A stretch of DNA of 64,000 nucleotides, taken from contig CAWGDF010000009.1 in assembly GCA_963821275.1 (NCBI GenBank), positions 611,784-675,783 on the forward strand, written 5' to 3'. The notes beneath the pieces are model-generated. The model did no database searches and was not told the DNA's origin. It saw nothing but the letters and a program-made list of their open reading frames with translations. Position 1 is the first letter of the stretch, and the number at the start of each line of letters is the position of its first letter. A program made the position numbers and the translations under genes. The stretch comes from JACVRW01 sp963821275 (GTDB taxonomy: Bacteria > Actinomycetota > Thermoleophilia > Solirubrobacterales > Thermoleophilaceae). Of the stretch, positions 28,737 through 36,327 are shown piece by piece.

Positions 28737-29014
28737 CCGTCTACTACGCCCTCCTCGGAGCAAAGGCGCTGTGGCTGCTCTACGCCTGGCTGGGGTCGAC
28801 GATCATCGCCTCCTACCTCTCCGAGCGCAAGGGCTACGGCTCGAAGGTGGGGCTGGCCTGCGGGCTGCTGCTGTCCGTGGTCGGGGCGGTGATCTGGCTG
28901 CTCGTGCCGGCCCGGGCCGATTCCCGTTGGAAGCTCCAAGGGCCGTTCGGCAGCGGCGGCAAGACGGTGGCCGAGGCCCGGGCGGAGCGCGACGCCGCGG
29001 CCGGGGGGAACTGA
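28733..29014 (+). CDS. Small membrane protein, function unknown
   Basis: 93 aa with two hydrophobic segments (about residues 5-25 and 38-57), then a hydrophilic tail containing WKLQGPFGSGGKTVAEARAER. ATG 28733 overlaps livF (ATGA), so it is translated from the liv message. It is the first of four small membrane or exported proteins after livF. Not recognised; an accessory role for the transporter is only suggested by position. Confidence 0.7.
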   Translation: MTVYYALLGAKALWLLYAWLGSTIIASYLSERKGYGSKVGLACGLLLSVVGAVIWLLVPARADSRWKLQGPFGSGGKTVAEARAERDAAAGGN

Positions 29015-29015
29015 C

Positions 29016-29375
29016 GTGCTCGACTGGAGCCTGTACTCCCCACTCCTGCTGGCGCTGCTGGTCTACGTGGTCCTGTTCATCGCGGCCTCGATCATGCGCT
29101 CGCGCGGAAACGAGAGCGGCGCGGAGCGCACCCTCGACATCGGGTTCCTGGTGGCCCTGGTCGCGGGCGCGTGGACGCTGGTGCTGCTGATCTTCGCGAT
29201 CCTCGACGAGCCCGACGACATCTGGGACATGGTCGTGATCGTCGTGATCATCGGCGTCTTCTTCGCCGTGCTGCTCACGCTGCTGTTCGGGCTGTTCGAG
29301 CTGATCCTCACGCGCGGCGGCTCGCGCCGGCCCCGCGAGGCGCCCGAGCAGGCCCCCGGTCCTGAAGCCTCCTGA
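29016..29375 (+). CDS. Membrane protein with about three helices, function unknown
   Basis: 119 aa from GTG 29016. Hydrophobic segments at about residues 8-26, 45-65 (LVALVAGAWTLVLLIFAIL) and 73-98 (MVVIVVIIGVFFAVLLTLLF), then a Pro/Glu-rich tail. It lies one base after the previous gene, and its stop overlaps the next start (TGATG). No family recognised. Confidence 0.65.
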   Translation: MLDWSLYSPLLLALLVYVVLFIAASIMRSRGNESGAERTLDIGFLVALVAGAWTLVLLIFAILDEPDDIWDMVVIVVIIGVFFAVLLTLLFGLFELILTRGGSRRPREAPEQAPGPEAS

Positions 29376-29998
29376 TGCCGGGGCCGGCGTCGCCGGCCGA
29401 CCGCCGCGAGCCTCTGCCGGGGCTGCTCGGGCTGCCCGCCCACTTCTGGCGGAAGCTCTCGCCCGGCGGGCGCCGGGCTGCGGTGGTGGTGGGCGCGCTG
29501 CTGCTGGTCGCCGCAGTGGCCGCCGGGCTGGTGCTCGGGCCTCGTATCGCCGAGACCCGGCGCGAGAACGAGGCCCAGGAGCGCCGCGAACGGGCCCGCG
29601 TGCTCGCGCAGGAGAGGGCACGTCTCGCGGCCGAGCAGCGTCCGCGGCGCGGAACGCTCGACGCAGCCGGGCTGGCGGCGCCGGTCGCCGCCGTCGAGCG
29701 GGCCATAACGCGCGACGCCCAGGCTCGTAACCGCGCGGGCGAGCTGAACAACGAGGCGCGGCGGACCGCTTGCCGCCAGGTCGGGCGCGACGCGGGGCGC
29801 CTGCTGCTCGCCTGCACCGCGGTGACCAGCGAGACGGACTCCGTGGAGGGCTCGTCGGGGGTTCTCGTCGGCTACCCGTACCGAGCCGCGCTCAGCGAGG
29901 AGGACGGCCGTTACGCCTTCTGCAAGATCAGCGGGCGGCCGGGCGAGGGCTCCTTCGTGCGGCCCGCGCCGGTGGAGCTGCCGCGGGCGTGCGGCTGA
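29375..29998 (+). CDS. Single-pass membrane protein with coiled-coil region, function unknown
   Basis: 207 aa. A short cytosolic start is followed by one membrane helix (AAVVVGALLLVAAVAAGLVLG, about residues 35-55). A charged Arg/Glu-rich stretch (TRRENEAQERRERARVLAQE) of coiled-coil character comes next. The extracytoplasmic C-terminal domain has Cys residues in ARRTACRQVG, LLLACTAVTSE and YAFCKISG. Overlaps the previous gene by one base and the following lipoprotein gene by ten. Not recognised. Confidence 0.65.
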   Translation: MPGPASPADRREPLPGLLGLPAHFWRKLSPGGRRAAVVVGALLLVAAVAAGLVLGPRIAETRRENEAQERRERARVLAQERARLAAEQRPRRGTLDAAGLAAPVAAVERAITRDAQARNRAGELNNEARRTACRQVGRDAGRLLLACTAVTSETDSVEGSSGVLVGYPYRAALSEEDGRYAFCKISGRPGEGSFVRPAPVELPRACG

Positions 29999-30414
29999 GC
30001 GCCGTCGTGCTGGCCGCGCTGGCGCTCGTGGCCTGCGGGGAAAGCGATGACAAGAGCGAGGACTCGCCCGCGCCGGAGCAGGCGGAGGTCCGGGCGAGCG
30101 TGCAGCGCCTCTACGCGGCCGCTGTCGCCCAGGACGGCGGGGCGATGTGCCGGGCGCTCACGCCGGCGTTGCGGCGGCGGCTGGCCCGCGGCGCTGGCGG
30201 ATGCGGCAGCGAGGCGCTCGTCGTGGTTCTGGGCCCCGGACCGCCGCGGAACCCACGCGTGACCGGCGTGAGGATCACCGGTGACTCCGCTCGGGCGCGG
30301 GCCGAGGCCATTCGCGGACACGGCGCGGCAGAGCGGACCGATCGGGTGCGGGTCCAGCTCGAGCGGGTCGGGGGACGCTGGCTGGTCGCAGCGACCGAGC
30401 GCGTCGTACGTTGA
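29989..30414 (+). CDS. Small secreted lipoprotein, function unknown
   Basis: 141 aa from GTG 29989. The signal peptide ends ALALVAC, with Cys16 as the likely lipidation site, followed by an acidic linker. The mature domain (VRASVQRLYAAAVAQDGGAMCRALTP) resembles small NTF2-like lipoproteins of actinobacteria: two Cys in CRALTP and GGCGSEAL, and an ending GGRWLVAATE. This resemblance is tentative. The start overlaps the previous gene. A longer open frame upstream to 29770 is a shadow. Confidence 0.65.
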   Translation: MRLSAVVLAALALVACGESDDKSEDSPAPEQAEVRASVQRLYAAAVAQDGGAMCRALTPALRRRLARGAGGCGSEALVVVLGPGPPRNPRVTGVRITGDSARARAEAIRGHGAAERTDRVRVQLERVGGRWLVAATERVVR

Positions 30415-30534
30415 GGTCCTATTGCACCCCTAACGTACGGAGCGCGGTCGGCAGTCACGGCTGCCCGGCCCCGTCCCCATCAGGACACCGCTAACCCGCC
30501 CGCAGCTGTCGGAGGCACTCCGGGTCAGGCCGCC
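30415..30534. other. Convergent intergenic gap
   Basis: 120 bases between converging genes. A weak inverted repeat (GGCAG at 30450-30454 with CTGCC at 30461-30465) lacks a T-run. No gene or convincing terminator seen. Confidence 0.4.
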
Positions 30535-31449
30535 CTAACGCCCGGTGGCGTCCCTGAGCGCGGGCTCGAGCTGCGGCTGCCTGAAGCGGTAGCCCGCCTC
30601 GGTCAGCCGGGCGGGCACCGCCCGCTGCCCGCGGGTCACGACCTCGGACATCTGGCCGTAGAGCGTCCTCACCGCGAGGCCGGGAACCGGGAGGAAGGCC
30701 GGGCGGTGCAGCACACGGCCGAGCACGGTGGAGAACTCCTTGTTGGTCGGCGGCTCAGGCGCGGTCACGTTCACCGGACCGCTAAGCGAGTCGCTGTCGA
30801 GCGCGAAGATGATCGCACCGACCACGTCGTCGAGGTGGACCCACGCCAGGTACTGCCTCCCGCCCGCCACCGGACCGCCCACCCCGAGCTTGAAAAAGGG
30901 CAGCATCTTCTCGAGCGCCCCGCCCGACCTCGCGAGCAGCACGCCGGTGCGGGTCGTGACCACCCGCATGCCGAGTGCCTCCGCCTCACGGGCCTCGGCC
31001 TCCCAGGCCTTGATCACGCTCGCCTGGAAATCGCTTCCTGCCGGCTGAGACTCGTCGAGCCGCTCGGCGCCCCGCGGGCCGTACCAGCCGCATGCCGACT
31101 GGGAGACGAGCACGGCCGGGCGCTCTTCGTCTGGAAGGTCGCGCAGGGCGGCTACGAGATTGCGCGTGGCGAGCACGCGCGAGTCGCGGATCTCGCGCTT
31201 GGCCTCGTCGTTCCAACGCTGCGCGATGTTCTCACCCAGCAGGTGGACCACGGCGTCACGGCCGCGCAGCGACTCGGCCGGCGGCGGAGTCCGCTTGGGC
31301 TCCGCCCACGTTAGAGCCTCGACACCCAGCGCGGACCGCGCCCGGCGTCCATCGCGCGAGAGCGCGATCACCCCATCGCCGCGCGCGGTCAGCTCGCGCA
31401 CCAGCGCGCTGCCCATCGTTCCCGTGGCCCCGGTGACTGTGACTCTCAC
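30535..31449 (-). CDS. TIGR01777 family NAD(P)-dependent epimerase/dehydratase-like protein
   Basis: Extended short-chain dehydrogenase-like protein of the YfcH/SDR39U1 type; reaction unknown. The N-terminus is MRVTVTGATGTMGSALVREL (TGATGxxG dinucleotide motif). This is followed by VVHLLGENIAQRWNDEAKRE, a hallmark of TIGR01777, then SQSACGWYGPRG and RTGVLLARSGGALEKMLP. It ends in the DUF1731-like C-terminal segment (PVPGLAVRTLYGQMSEVVTRGQRAVP region). 304 aa, start GTG at 31449 on the minus strand. It lies 11 bases after the malic enzyme gene on the same strand, so is likely co-transcribed. Confidence 0.88.
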   Translation of the reverse strand: MRVTVTGATGTMGSALVRELTARGDGVIALSRDGRRARSALGVEALTWAEPKRTPPPAESLRGRDAVVHLLGENIAQRWNDEAKREIRDSRVLATRNLVAALRDLPDEERPAVLVSQSACGWYGPRGAERLDESQPAGSDFQASVIKAWEAEAREAEALGMRVVTTRTGVLLARSGGALEKMLPFFKLGVGGPVAGGRQYLAWVHLDDVVGAIIFALDSDSLSGPVNVTAPEPPTNKEFSTVLGRVLHRPAFLPVPGLAVRTLYGQMSEVVTRGQRAVPARLTEAGYRFRQPQLEPALRDATGR

Positions 31450-31460
31450 TGTGCTTGGAC

Positions 31461-32915
31461 TCAGCTGACCGCGGAACGCTCGACGGTCGACTGCTCGGTC
31501 TCTTCGAGCGGCTCGGTGCGCTCCGCCACCTCAGCTACGGCCCGGGCGACCGCGCGGCTCACATCGCGGTTGAAGACGCTCGGGATCACGTAGTCCTCGT
31601 CCAGCTCATCGTCGGCCACCGTGCCTGCGATTCCCCGCGCCGCGGCCAGGCTCATCGCCTCGGTGATCGCGCTGGCGCGCACGTCCAGCGCACCGCGGAA
31701 CACGCCGGGGAAAGCCAGGACGTTGTTGATCTGGTTGGGGTAATCCGAGCGCCCCGTGGCCATGACCCGGACATGCGGCGCCGCTTCCTCGGGCCGCACC
31801 TCGGGGTTCGGGTTGGCCATTGCGAACACGAACGGGTCCGGGTTCATCTTCTGCAGGTCGGAGGCGTCGATGATCCCGGGGCCCGAGAGCCCGATGAACA
31901 GGTCGGTGCCCTCGATCACGTCACTCGGCGACCCGGAGCGGCGGGCGGCGTTGGTGTGCTCGGCCAGCCAGCGCTTGGGCGCGTTCATCGAGCCCGACTC
32001 GTAGTCCTCGCGGCCGCTGTGGATGGCGCCGTGCCGGTCGCAGGCCACGATCGAGCGCACACCCGCCTCGAGAAAGATCCTGGCCACCGCCACGCCCGCG
32101 GCTCCTGCCCCGACGATCAGCACCTCGAGGTCCTCGATCCGGCGGCCGGTGAGCCGGCAGGAGTTGATCAACGCGGCCAGGGTGACGATCGCCGTGCCGT
32201 GCTGGTCGTCGTGGAAGACCGGGATGTCGAGCGCCTCCTGCAACCGGCGCTCGATCTCGAAGCAGCGCGGTGAGGCGATGTCCTCCAGGTTGACCCCGCC
32301 GAACGTGGGGGCGAGGCGGATCACGGTCTCCACGATCTCGTCGACCTCGGTCGTGGCGAGGCAGATCGGGAACGCGTTGACGTCCGCGAACTCCTTGAAC
32401 AGCATCGCCTTGCCCTCCATGACCGGCATGGCTGCCTCGGGGCCGATGTCGCCCAGCCCGAGCACCGCGGTGCCGTCGGAGACGACGGCCACGGTGTTGG
32501 CCTTGATCGTGTACTTGAACGCCTTCCGGGGGCTCTCCGCGATCGCTGAGCACACGCGCGCCACCCCGGGCGTGTAGGCCATCGACAGGTCCTCCCGGGT
32601 GCGCACCGGGATGTTCAGCCCGGTGTGGATCTTGCCCCCCCGGTGCAGCTCGAACGTCCGGTCGGTGATCTCGACGACCCGGACGCCGCGCACCGCCTGA
32701 ACGGCCGAGATGACGCGTCCGCGATGCTCGACGCCCGAGCAGTCCACGGTGATCTCGCGCAGCGTGCCTTCGCCGCCCGCCTCGACGGTGTCCACGGCTC
32801 CGATCGCGCCGCCCGCGCGGGTGATCGCTGTGGTGACCTTGCCCAGCAGGCCGCTCGGCCGGGACGGGAGGTCCACCCGCAGTGTGAGCGAGAACTGGGC
32901 CGAGGGGGTGGGCAC
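31461..32915 (-). CDS. NAD-dependent malic enzyme with N-terminal ACT domain
   Basis: Oxidative decarboxylation of malate to pyruvate. An N-terminal ACT-like domain (residues about 1-85; LPSRPSGLLGKVTTAITRAGG) suggests amino-acid or other ligand control. The catalytic part has MAYTPGVARVC, GDIGPEAAMPVMEGKAML, NLEDIASPRCFEIE, FHDDQHGTAIV, the NAD motif VGAGAAGVAVARI and FAMANPNPEVRP. 484 aa from GTG at 32915 (minus). A TATCAT hexamer lies 8 bases upstream, suggesting a leaderless transcript that continues into the TIGR01777 gene. ACT-malic enzymes of this short type are common in actinobacteria. Confidence 0.92.
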   Translation of the reverse strand: MPTPSAQFSLTLRVDLPSRPSGLLGKVTTAITRAGGAIGAVDTVEAGGEGTLREITVDCSGVEHRGRVISAVQAVRGVRVVEITDRTFELHRGGKIHTGLNIPVRTREDLSMAYTPGVARVCSAIAESPRKAFKYTIKANTVAVVSDGTAVLGLGDIGPEAAMPVMEGKAMLFKEFADVNAFPICLATTEVDEIVETVIRLAPTFGGVNLEDIASPRCFEIERRLQEALDIPVFHDDQHGTAIVTLAALINSCRLTGRRIEDLEVLIVGAGAAGVAVARIFLEAGVRSIVACDRHGAIHSGREDYESGSMNAPKRWLAEHTNAARRSGSPSDVIEGTDLFIGLSGPGIIDASDLQKMNPDPFVFAMANPNPEVRPEEAAPHVRVMATGRSDYPNQINNVLAFPGVFRGALDVRASAITEAMSLAAARGIAGTVADDELDEDYVIPSVFNRDVSRAVARAVAEVAERTEPLEETEQSTVERSAVS

Positions 32916-32923
32916 CGGCGCCG

Positions 32924-32929
32924 ATGATA
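32924..32929 (-). promoter_or_regulatory. Candidate -10 element for leaderless malic enzyme gene
   Basis: TATCAT on the minus strand, 8 bases before the GTG start, with no Shine-Dalgarno sequence. It lies in the divergent gap with polA. Confidence 0.35.
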
Positions 32930-33048
32930 GGGCTCGGACGCCCGCCGCCTACGGGTGCGGCTGTGAGCGATCCGCGCGCAGCCGGCCGAGCCGGCTGCTT
33001 GCGGCCTGAGGGGCCTTCCACGCGCACCTTGCCGGGGGCCCGCGTCGA

Positions 33049-33054
33049 TACGGT
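33049..33054 (+). promoter_or_regulatory. Candidate -10 element for leaderless polA
   Basis: TACGGT lies 6 bases before the polA GTG. There is no Shine-Dalgarno sequence and no good -35 at 17-18 bases. Confidence 0.3.
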
Positions 33055-33060
33055 TAGGCG

Positions 33061-35772
33061 GTGGCGGCCGACCCACCCCGTGAGCTGTTCCTGATCGACG
33101 GCAACAGCCTCGTCTACCGGGCGTTCTTCGCCCTTCCCGAATCGATCGCGACCTCGAAGGGCTTTCCCACCAACGCGATCTTCGGCTTCGCGTCGATGCT
33201 GGTGAAGATCATCTCGGACTACGGGGTCAAGCCGACGCTCGTGGTGTGGGACGCCGGCATGTCAGGCCGCGAGGAGGTCTACGACGAGTACAAGGCCGGC
33301 CGCCGGGAGCGCCCAGACCTGCTGTCCGAGCAGTGGCCGCACCTCCACCCGCTGGTCGACGCCTTCGGCTACACCAACGTGAAGGTGCCCGGCTACGAGG
33401 CCGACGACGTGATCGCCTCGCTCGTGGGCCCGGCGCGCGACCGCGGCATCGACGTGATGGTCGTGACCGGCGACCGCGACCTGTTCCAGCTCGTCGAGCC
33501 CGGCGTGCAGGTGATGGCCACGAGCCGCGGCATCACCGACACCAAGGTCTACGACGGCGACGCGGTTCTCGACCGCTACGGGATCATGCCCGGCCTGATA
33601 CCCGACTTCGTCGGCCTCAAGGGCGACACCTCGGACAACATTCCCGGCGTTCCCGGCATCGGGGAGAAGACGGCGTCGCAGCTGCTGCAGGAGCACGGCG
33701 ACCTGGAGGGCGTGCTCTCCAGCATCGACGCCATCTCCGGCGCCAAGCGCAAGCAGAACCTCACCGAGCACGCCGACGCGGCGCGAGTCTCCAAGCAGCT
33801 GGCCACCGCCAAGCGCGACATCGAGGTCGACGTCGACCTCGACCACCTGGTCACGCGCGAGCCCGACCGCTCGAGGCTGCGTGAGACCTTCCGCGAGTTC
33901 GAGCTGCGGGCGCCGCTCGAGCGCCTCGAGGAGGCCCTCGGCGAGGACGACGCGGCACCGGCCGAGCGGGTCGAGAAGGTCGTCGAGGTCCCGGCCCGCC
34001 GCGTGGCGCTGGCGGAGCTGGCGGGGACCGACGGAGAGCTCGTGGCCGTGGCCGCGCTGCGCCCAGGGGAGGCGGTCGAGGCGCCGGTGCCCGACACCGA
34101 TCCCGAGCAGGAGCTCGAGGCCGAGGAGGACGCGGCGCTCGAAACGGTCGTCGCCGAGCAGCCCGTGACCGCCCCCCAGGGCCCCGCCCAGGCCACCCTG
34201 GACTTCGAGGCGGCCGCCCGCGGGCCGCTGACCGTCGCGGCCTGGGATGGAGGTGAGGTGCTCGTGGCCGAGGCCGAGACGCTCGCCGCCTTCGCGCTGG
34301 CGCGCGCCGATCGTCCGGTGGTGGCCCACGACTGGAAGACGATCGCGACCGCCGACGAGCCCTGCGATCCTCCGCCGCTGGCTCACGACACGATGGTGGC
34401 CGCGTACCTGATCGACCCCGCCCGGCGCGGCTACCCGCTGGACGAGCTGGCCACCGAGGCCGGCCTCGGCGCGCGGGTGAGCGGGGCCGACGGGGTGGCC
34501 GAGCGCGCGGTGCTGACCCGGCTGCTGGCCGTCCGCCAGCGCGAGCGCCTGGAGGAGGACGGCCTCACCCGCCTGCTGCACGAGGTCGAGCTGCCGCTGG
34601 TGGACGTGCTGGTCGAGATGCAGCGCGCGGGCGTCAAGATCGACGTGGGACGGCTGACCGAGATCAACCGTCGCTTCGCGCGCCGGGCGGCCGAGCTGGA
34701 GCGGCGGGTGTGGGAGCTCGCCGGCGAGGAGTTCGTGATCGGCTCGCCACAGCAGCTGGCGCCGATCCTCTTCGACAAGCTGGGGCTGTCCAAGAAGCGC
34801 CGGGGCAAGACCGGCTTCTCGACCGACGCCCGCGTTCTGCAGGCGATCCGCCACGAGCACGAGATCGTGCCCGCAATCGAGGAGTGGCGCGAGGTCACCA
34901 AGCTCAAGTCCACCTACCTCGACGCCTTCCCCGAGCTGATCGGCGCCGACGGGCGGCTGCACACGACCTTCAACCAGACGGCGACCGCCACGGGCCGCCT
35001 CTCCAGCACGGATCCCAACCTGCAGAACATCCCCATCCGCAGCGAGCAGGGCCGTGAGATCCGGGCCTGCTTCGTCGCGGAGCAGGGCCAGCGGCTGCTG
35101 TCCGCCGACTACTCGCAGGTCGAGCTGCGCCTGCTGGCCCACATCGCCGACGAGCCGGTGCTCAAGGAGATCTTCCGGCGCGGGGAGGACGTGCACACCG
35201 CCACGGCCGAGGCGATCCTCGGCGGCAAGACCGACCCTGGCACGCGCTCCAAGGCCAAGATGGTCAACTACGGCATCGTCTACGGGCTGTCGGCCTACGG
35301 CCTGGCCGACCGGCTGCAGATTCCCCAGGAGGAGGCGCAGGAGTTCATCGACCGCTACCTCGAGCGTTTCCCGGCGGTCAAGCGCTTCATCGACGAGACG
35401 ATCGAGCGTGCCCGGACCGACGGCCACGTGACGACCCTGTTCGGGCGCATCCGGCGGGTGCCGGAGCTGCGCTCGCGCCAGTTTCAGACGCGCACGCTGG
35501 GCGAGCGCCTAGCCGTGAACATGGTGATCCAGGGCACCGCGGCGGACATCATCAAGCTGGCCATGGTGCGGGCCCGCGACGAGCTGCGGGCCGCGGGCCT
35601 CGCCACCCGGCTCGTGCTCCAGATCCACGACGAGCTCCTCTTCGAGGGCCCGGCGGAGGAGGTCGAGGCGGCCTCGCCGATCGTGTCCCGCGAGATGGAG
35701 GGGGCGTTCGTCATGGACCCGCCGCTCGAGGTGGACCTGGGCGCCGGCGAGAACTGGCTGGAGGCCAAGTGA
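33061..35772 (+). CDS. polA: DNA polymerase I
   Basis: Repair and Okazaki-fragment polymerase, 903 aa. The 5'-3' exonuclease domain occupies about residues 1-290 (LFLIDGNSLVYRAFFALP; GYEADDVIAS; VTGDRDLFQLV). The middle domain (about 380-490) has the 3'-5' exonuclease fold, but the Asp-x-Glu of Exo I is missing (LTVAAWDGGEVLV), so proofreading is probably lost. The polymerase domain has motif A DYSQVELR (Asp683), motif B RSKAKMVNYGIVYGLS and motif C IHDELLFE (Asp857). An acidic linker (EQELEAEEDAALETV) precedes the middle domain. GTG start with a TACGGT hexamer 6 bases upstream. Overlaps the next gene as GTGA. Confidence 0.96.
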   Translation: MAADPPRELFLIDGNSLVYRAFFALPESIATSKGFPTNAIFGFASMLVKIISDYGVKPTLVVWDAGMSGREEVYDEYKAGRRERPDLLSEQWPHLHPLVDAFGYTNVKVPGYEADDVIASLVGPARDRGIDVMVVTGDRDLFQLVEPGVQVMATSRGITDTKVYDGDAVLDRYGIMPGLIPDFVGLKGDTSDNIPGVPGIGEKTASQLLQEHGDLEGVLSSIDAISGAKRKQNLTEHADAARVSKQLATAKRDIEVDVDLDHLVTREPDRSRLRETFREFELRAPLERLEEALGEDDAAPAERVEKVVEVPARRVALAELAGTDGELVAVAALRPGEAVEAPVPDTDPEQELEAEEDAALETVVAEQPVTAPQGPAQATLDFEAAARGPLTVAAWDGGEVLVAEAETLAAFALARADRPVVAHDWKTIATADEPCDPPPLAHDTMVAAYLIDPARRGYPLDELATEAGLGARVSGADGVAERAVLTRLLAVRQRERLEEDGLTRLLHEVELPLVDVLVEMQRAGVKIDVGRLTEINRRFARRAAELERRVWELAGEEFVIGSPQQLAPILFDKLGLSKKRRGKTGFSTDARVLQAIRHEHEIVPAIEEWREVTKLKSTYLDAFPELIGADGRLHTTFNQTATATGRLSSTDPNLQNIPIRSEQGREIRACFVAEQGQRLLSADYSQVELRLLAHIADEPVLKEIFRRGEDVHTATAEAILGGKTDPGTRSKAKMVNYGIVYGLSAYGLADRLQIPQEEAQEFIDRYLERFPAVKRFIDETIERARTDGHVTTLFGRIRRVPELRSRQFQTRTLGERLAVNMVIQGTAADIIKLAMVRARDELRAAGLATRLVLQIHDELLFEGPAEEVEAASPIVSREMEGAFVMDPPLEVDLGAGENWLEAK

Positions 35773-36215
35773 CCAAGGAGATCGCGGTGCTGGCCACGGT
35801 CGGCGCCGGGGCGGCCGTGGCGGCTCAGGCGCCGGTGAACAATGTGATCTCGCGGCAGGTGGGCGAGTTCGGGGCCTCGCTGATCAACTTCTCGGTGGGC
35901 ACGGCCATCCTGCTCGTGATCGTGTTCGTCTTCGCCGGCGGCCTCCGCGGCGACGGGGACGCCGCATCGCCGCCCTGGTACTACTGGCTGATCGGCGGCC
36001 TGGCCGGCGTGATCATCGTGACCGTCACGCTGATCACCGTCCGCGACCTGGGTGCCGGCGGCGCCACCGCTGCGGTGATCGCGGGCCAGCTGGCCTTCTC
36101 CGTGGTGCTGGACCGGCTGGGCGTGCTGGGGCTGCCCGAGCGGGCGCTGACCTGGGAGAAGCTGCTGGGGATCGCGCTGCTGGCGCTGGGGACGCTGCTG
36201 ATCGTGCGGGAGTGA
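35769..36215 (+). CDS. DMT-superfamily transporter (DUF606/YdcZ type)
   Basis: 148-aa membrane protein with about five hydrophobic segments. NNVISRQVGEFGASLINFSVG, the Trp/Tyr-rich PPWYYWLIGGLAGVIIV, and AAVIAGQLAFSVVLDRLGV match the short DMT family DUF606/YdcZ. The cargo is unknown. GTG 35769 overlaps the polA stop as GTGA. It ends about 110 bases before the next operon, whose promoter sits in the gap. Confidence 0.85.
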   Translation: MTKEIAVLATVGAGAAVAAQAPVNNVISRQVGEFGASLINFSVGTAILLVIVFVFAGGLRGDGDAASPPWYYWLIGGLAGVIIVTVTLITVRDLGAGGATAAVIAGQLAFSVVLDRLGVLGLPERALTWEKLLGIALLALGTLLIVRE

Positions 36216-36250
36216 GGGGCGGCCCCGCGTGGCCGAGGCTGCCCGGGCCC

Positions 36251-36280
36251 TTGACCGTCGGATCATCGATTATTTAGGGT
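36251..36280 (+). promoter_or_regulatory. Candidate promoter of the region 4 catabolic operon
   Basis: TTGACC (36251-36256), an 18-base spacer and TAGGGT (36275-36280), in the only AT-rich part of the gap. AGGAGG at 36318-36323 then serves ATG 36328. The spacer includes the palindrome ATCGAT, a possible but unproven regulator contact. The pattern resembles the promoter at 52290. Confidence 0.55.
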
Positions 36281-36327
36281 CGCCGGCGGGCGGGTAAGAA
36301 CCCAAGAGCACCCGGCGAGGAGGAGCC

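Noticed and set aside
31455..32273. 272-aa plus-strand open frame opposite the malic enzyme
   Set aside because: His/Arg/Val-rich shadow typical of high-GC antisense frames. The malic enzyme on the minus strand has complete motifs.
33262..35427. 721-aa minus-strand open frame opposite polA
   Set aside because: No recognisable motif, and polA on the other strand is complete. Long antisense frames are expected at this GC content.
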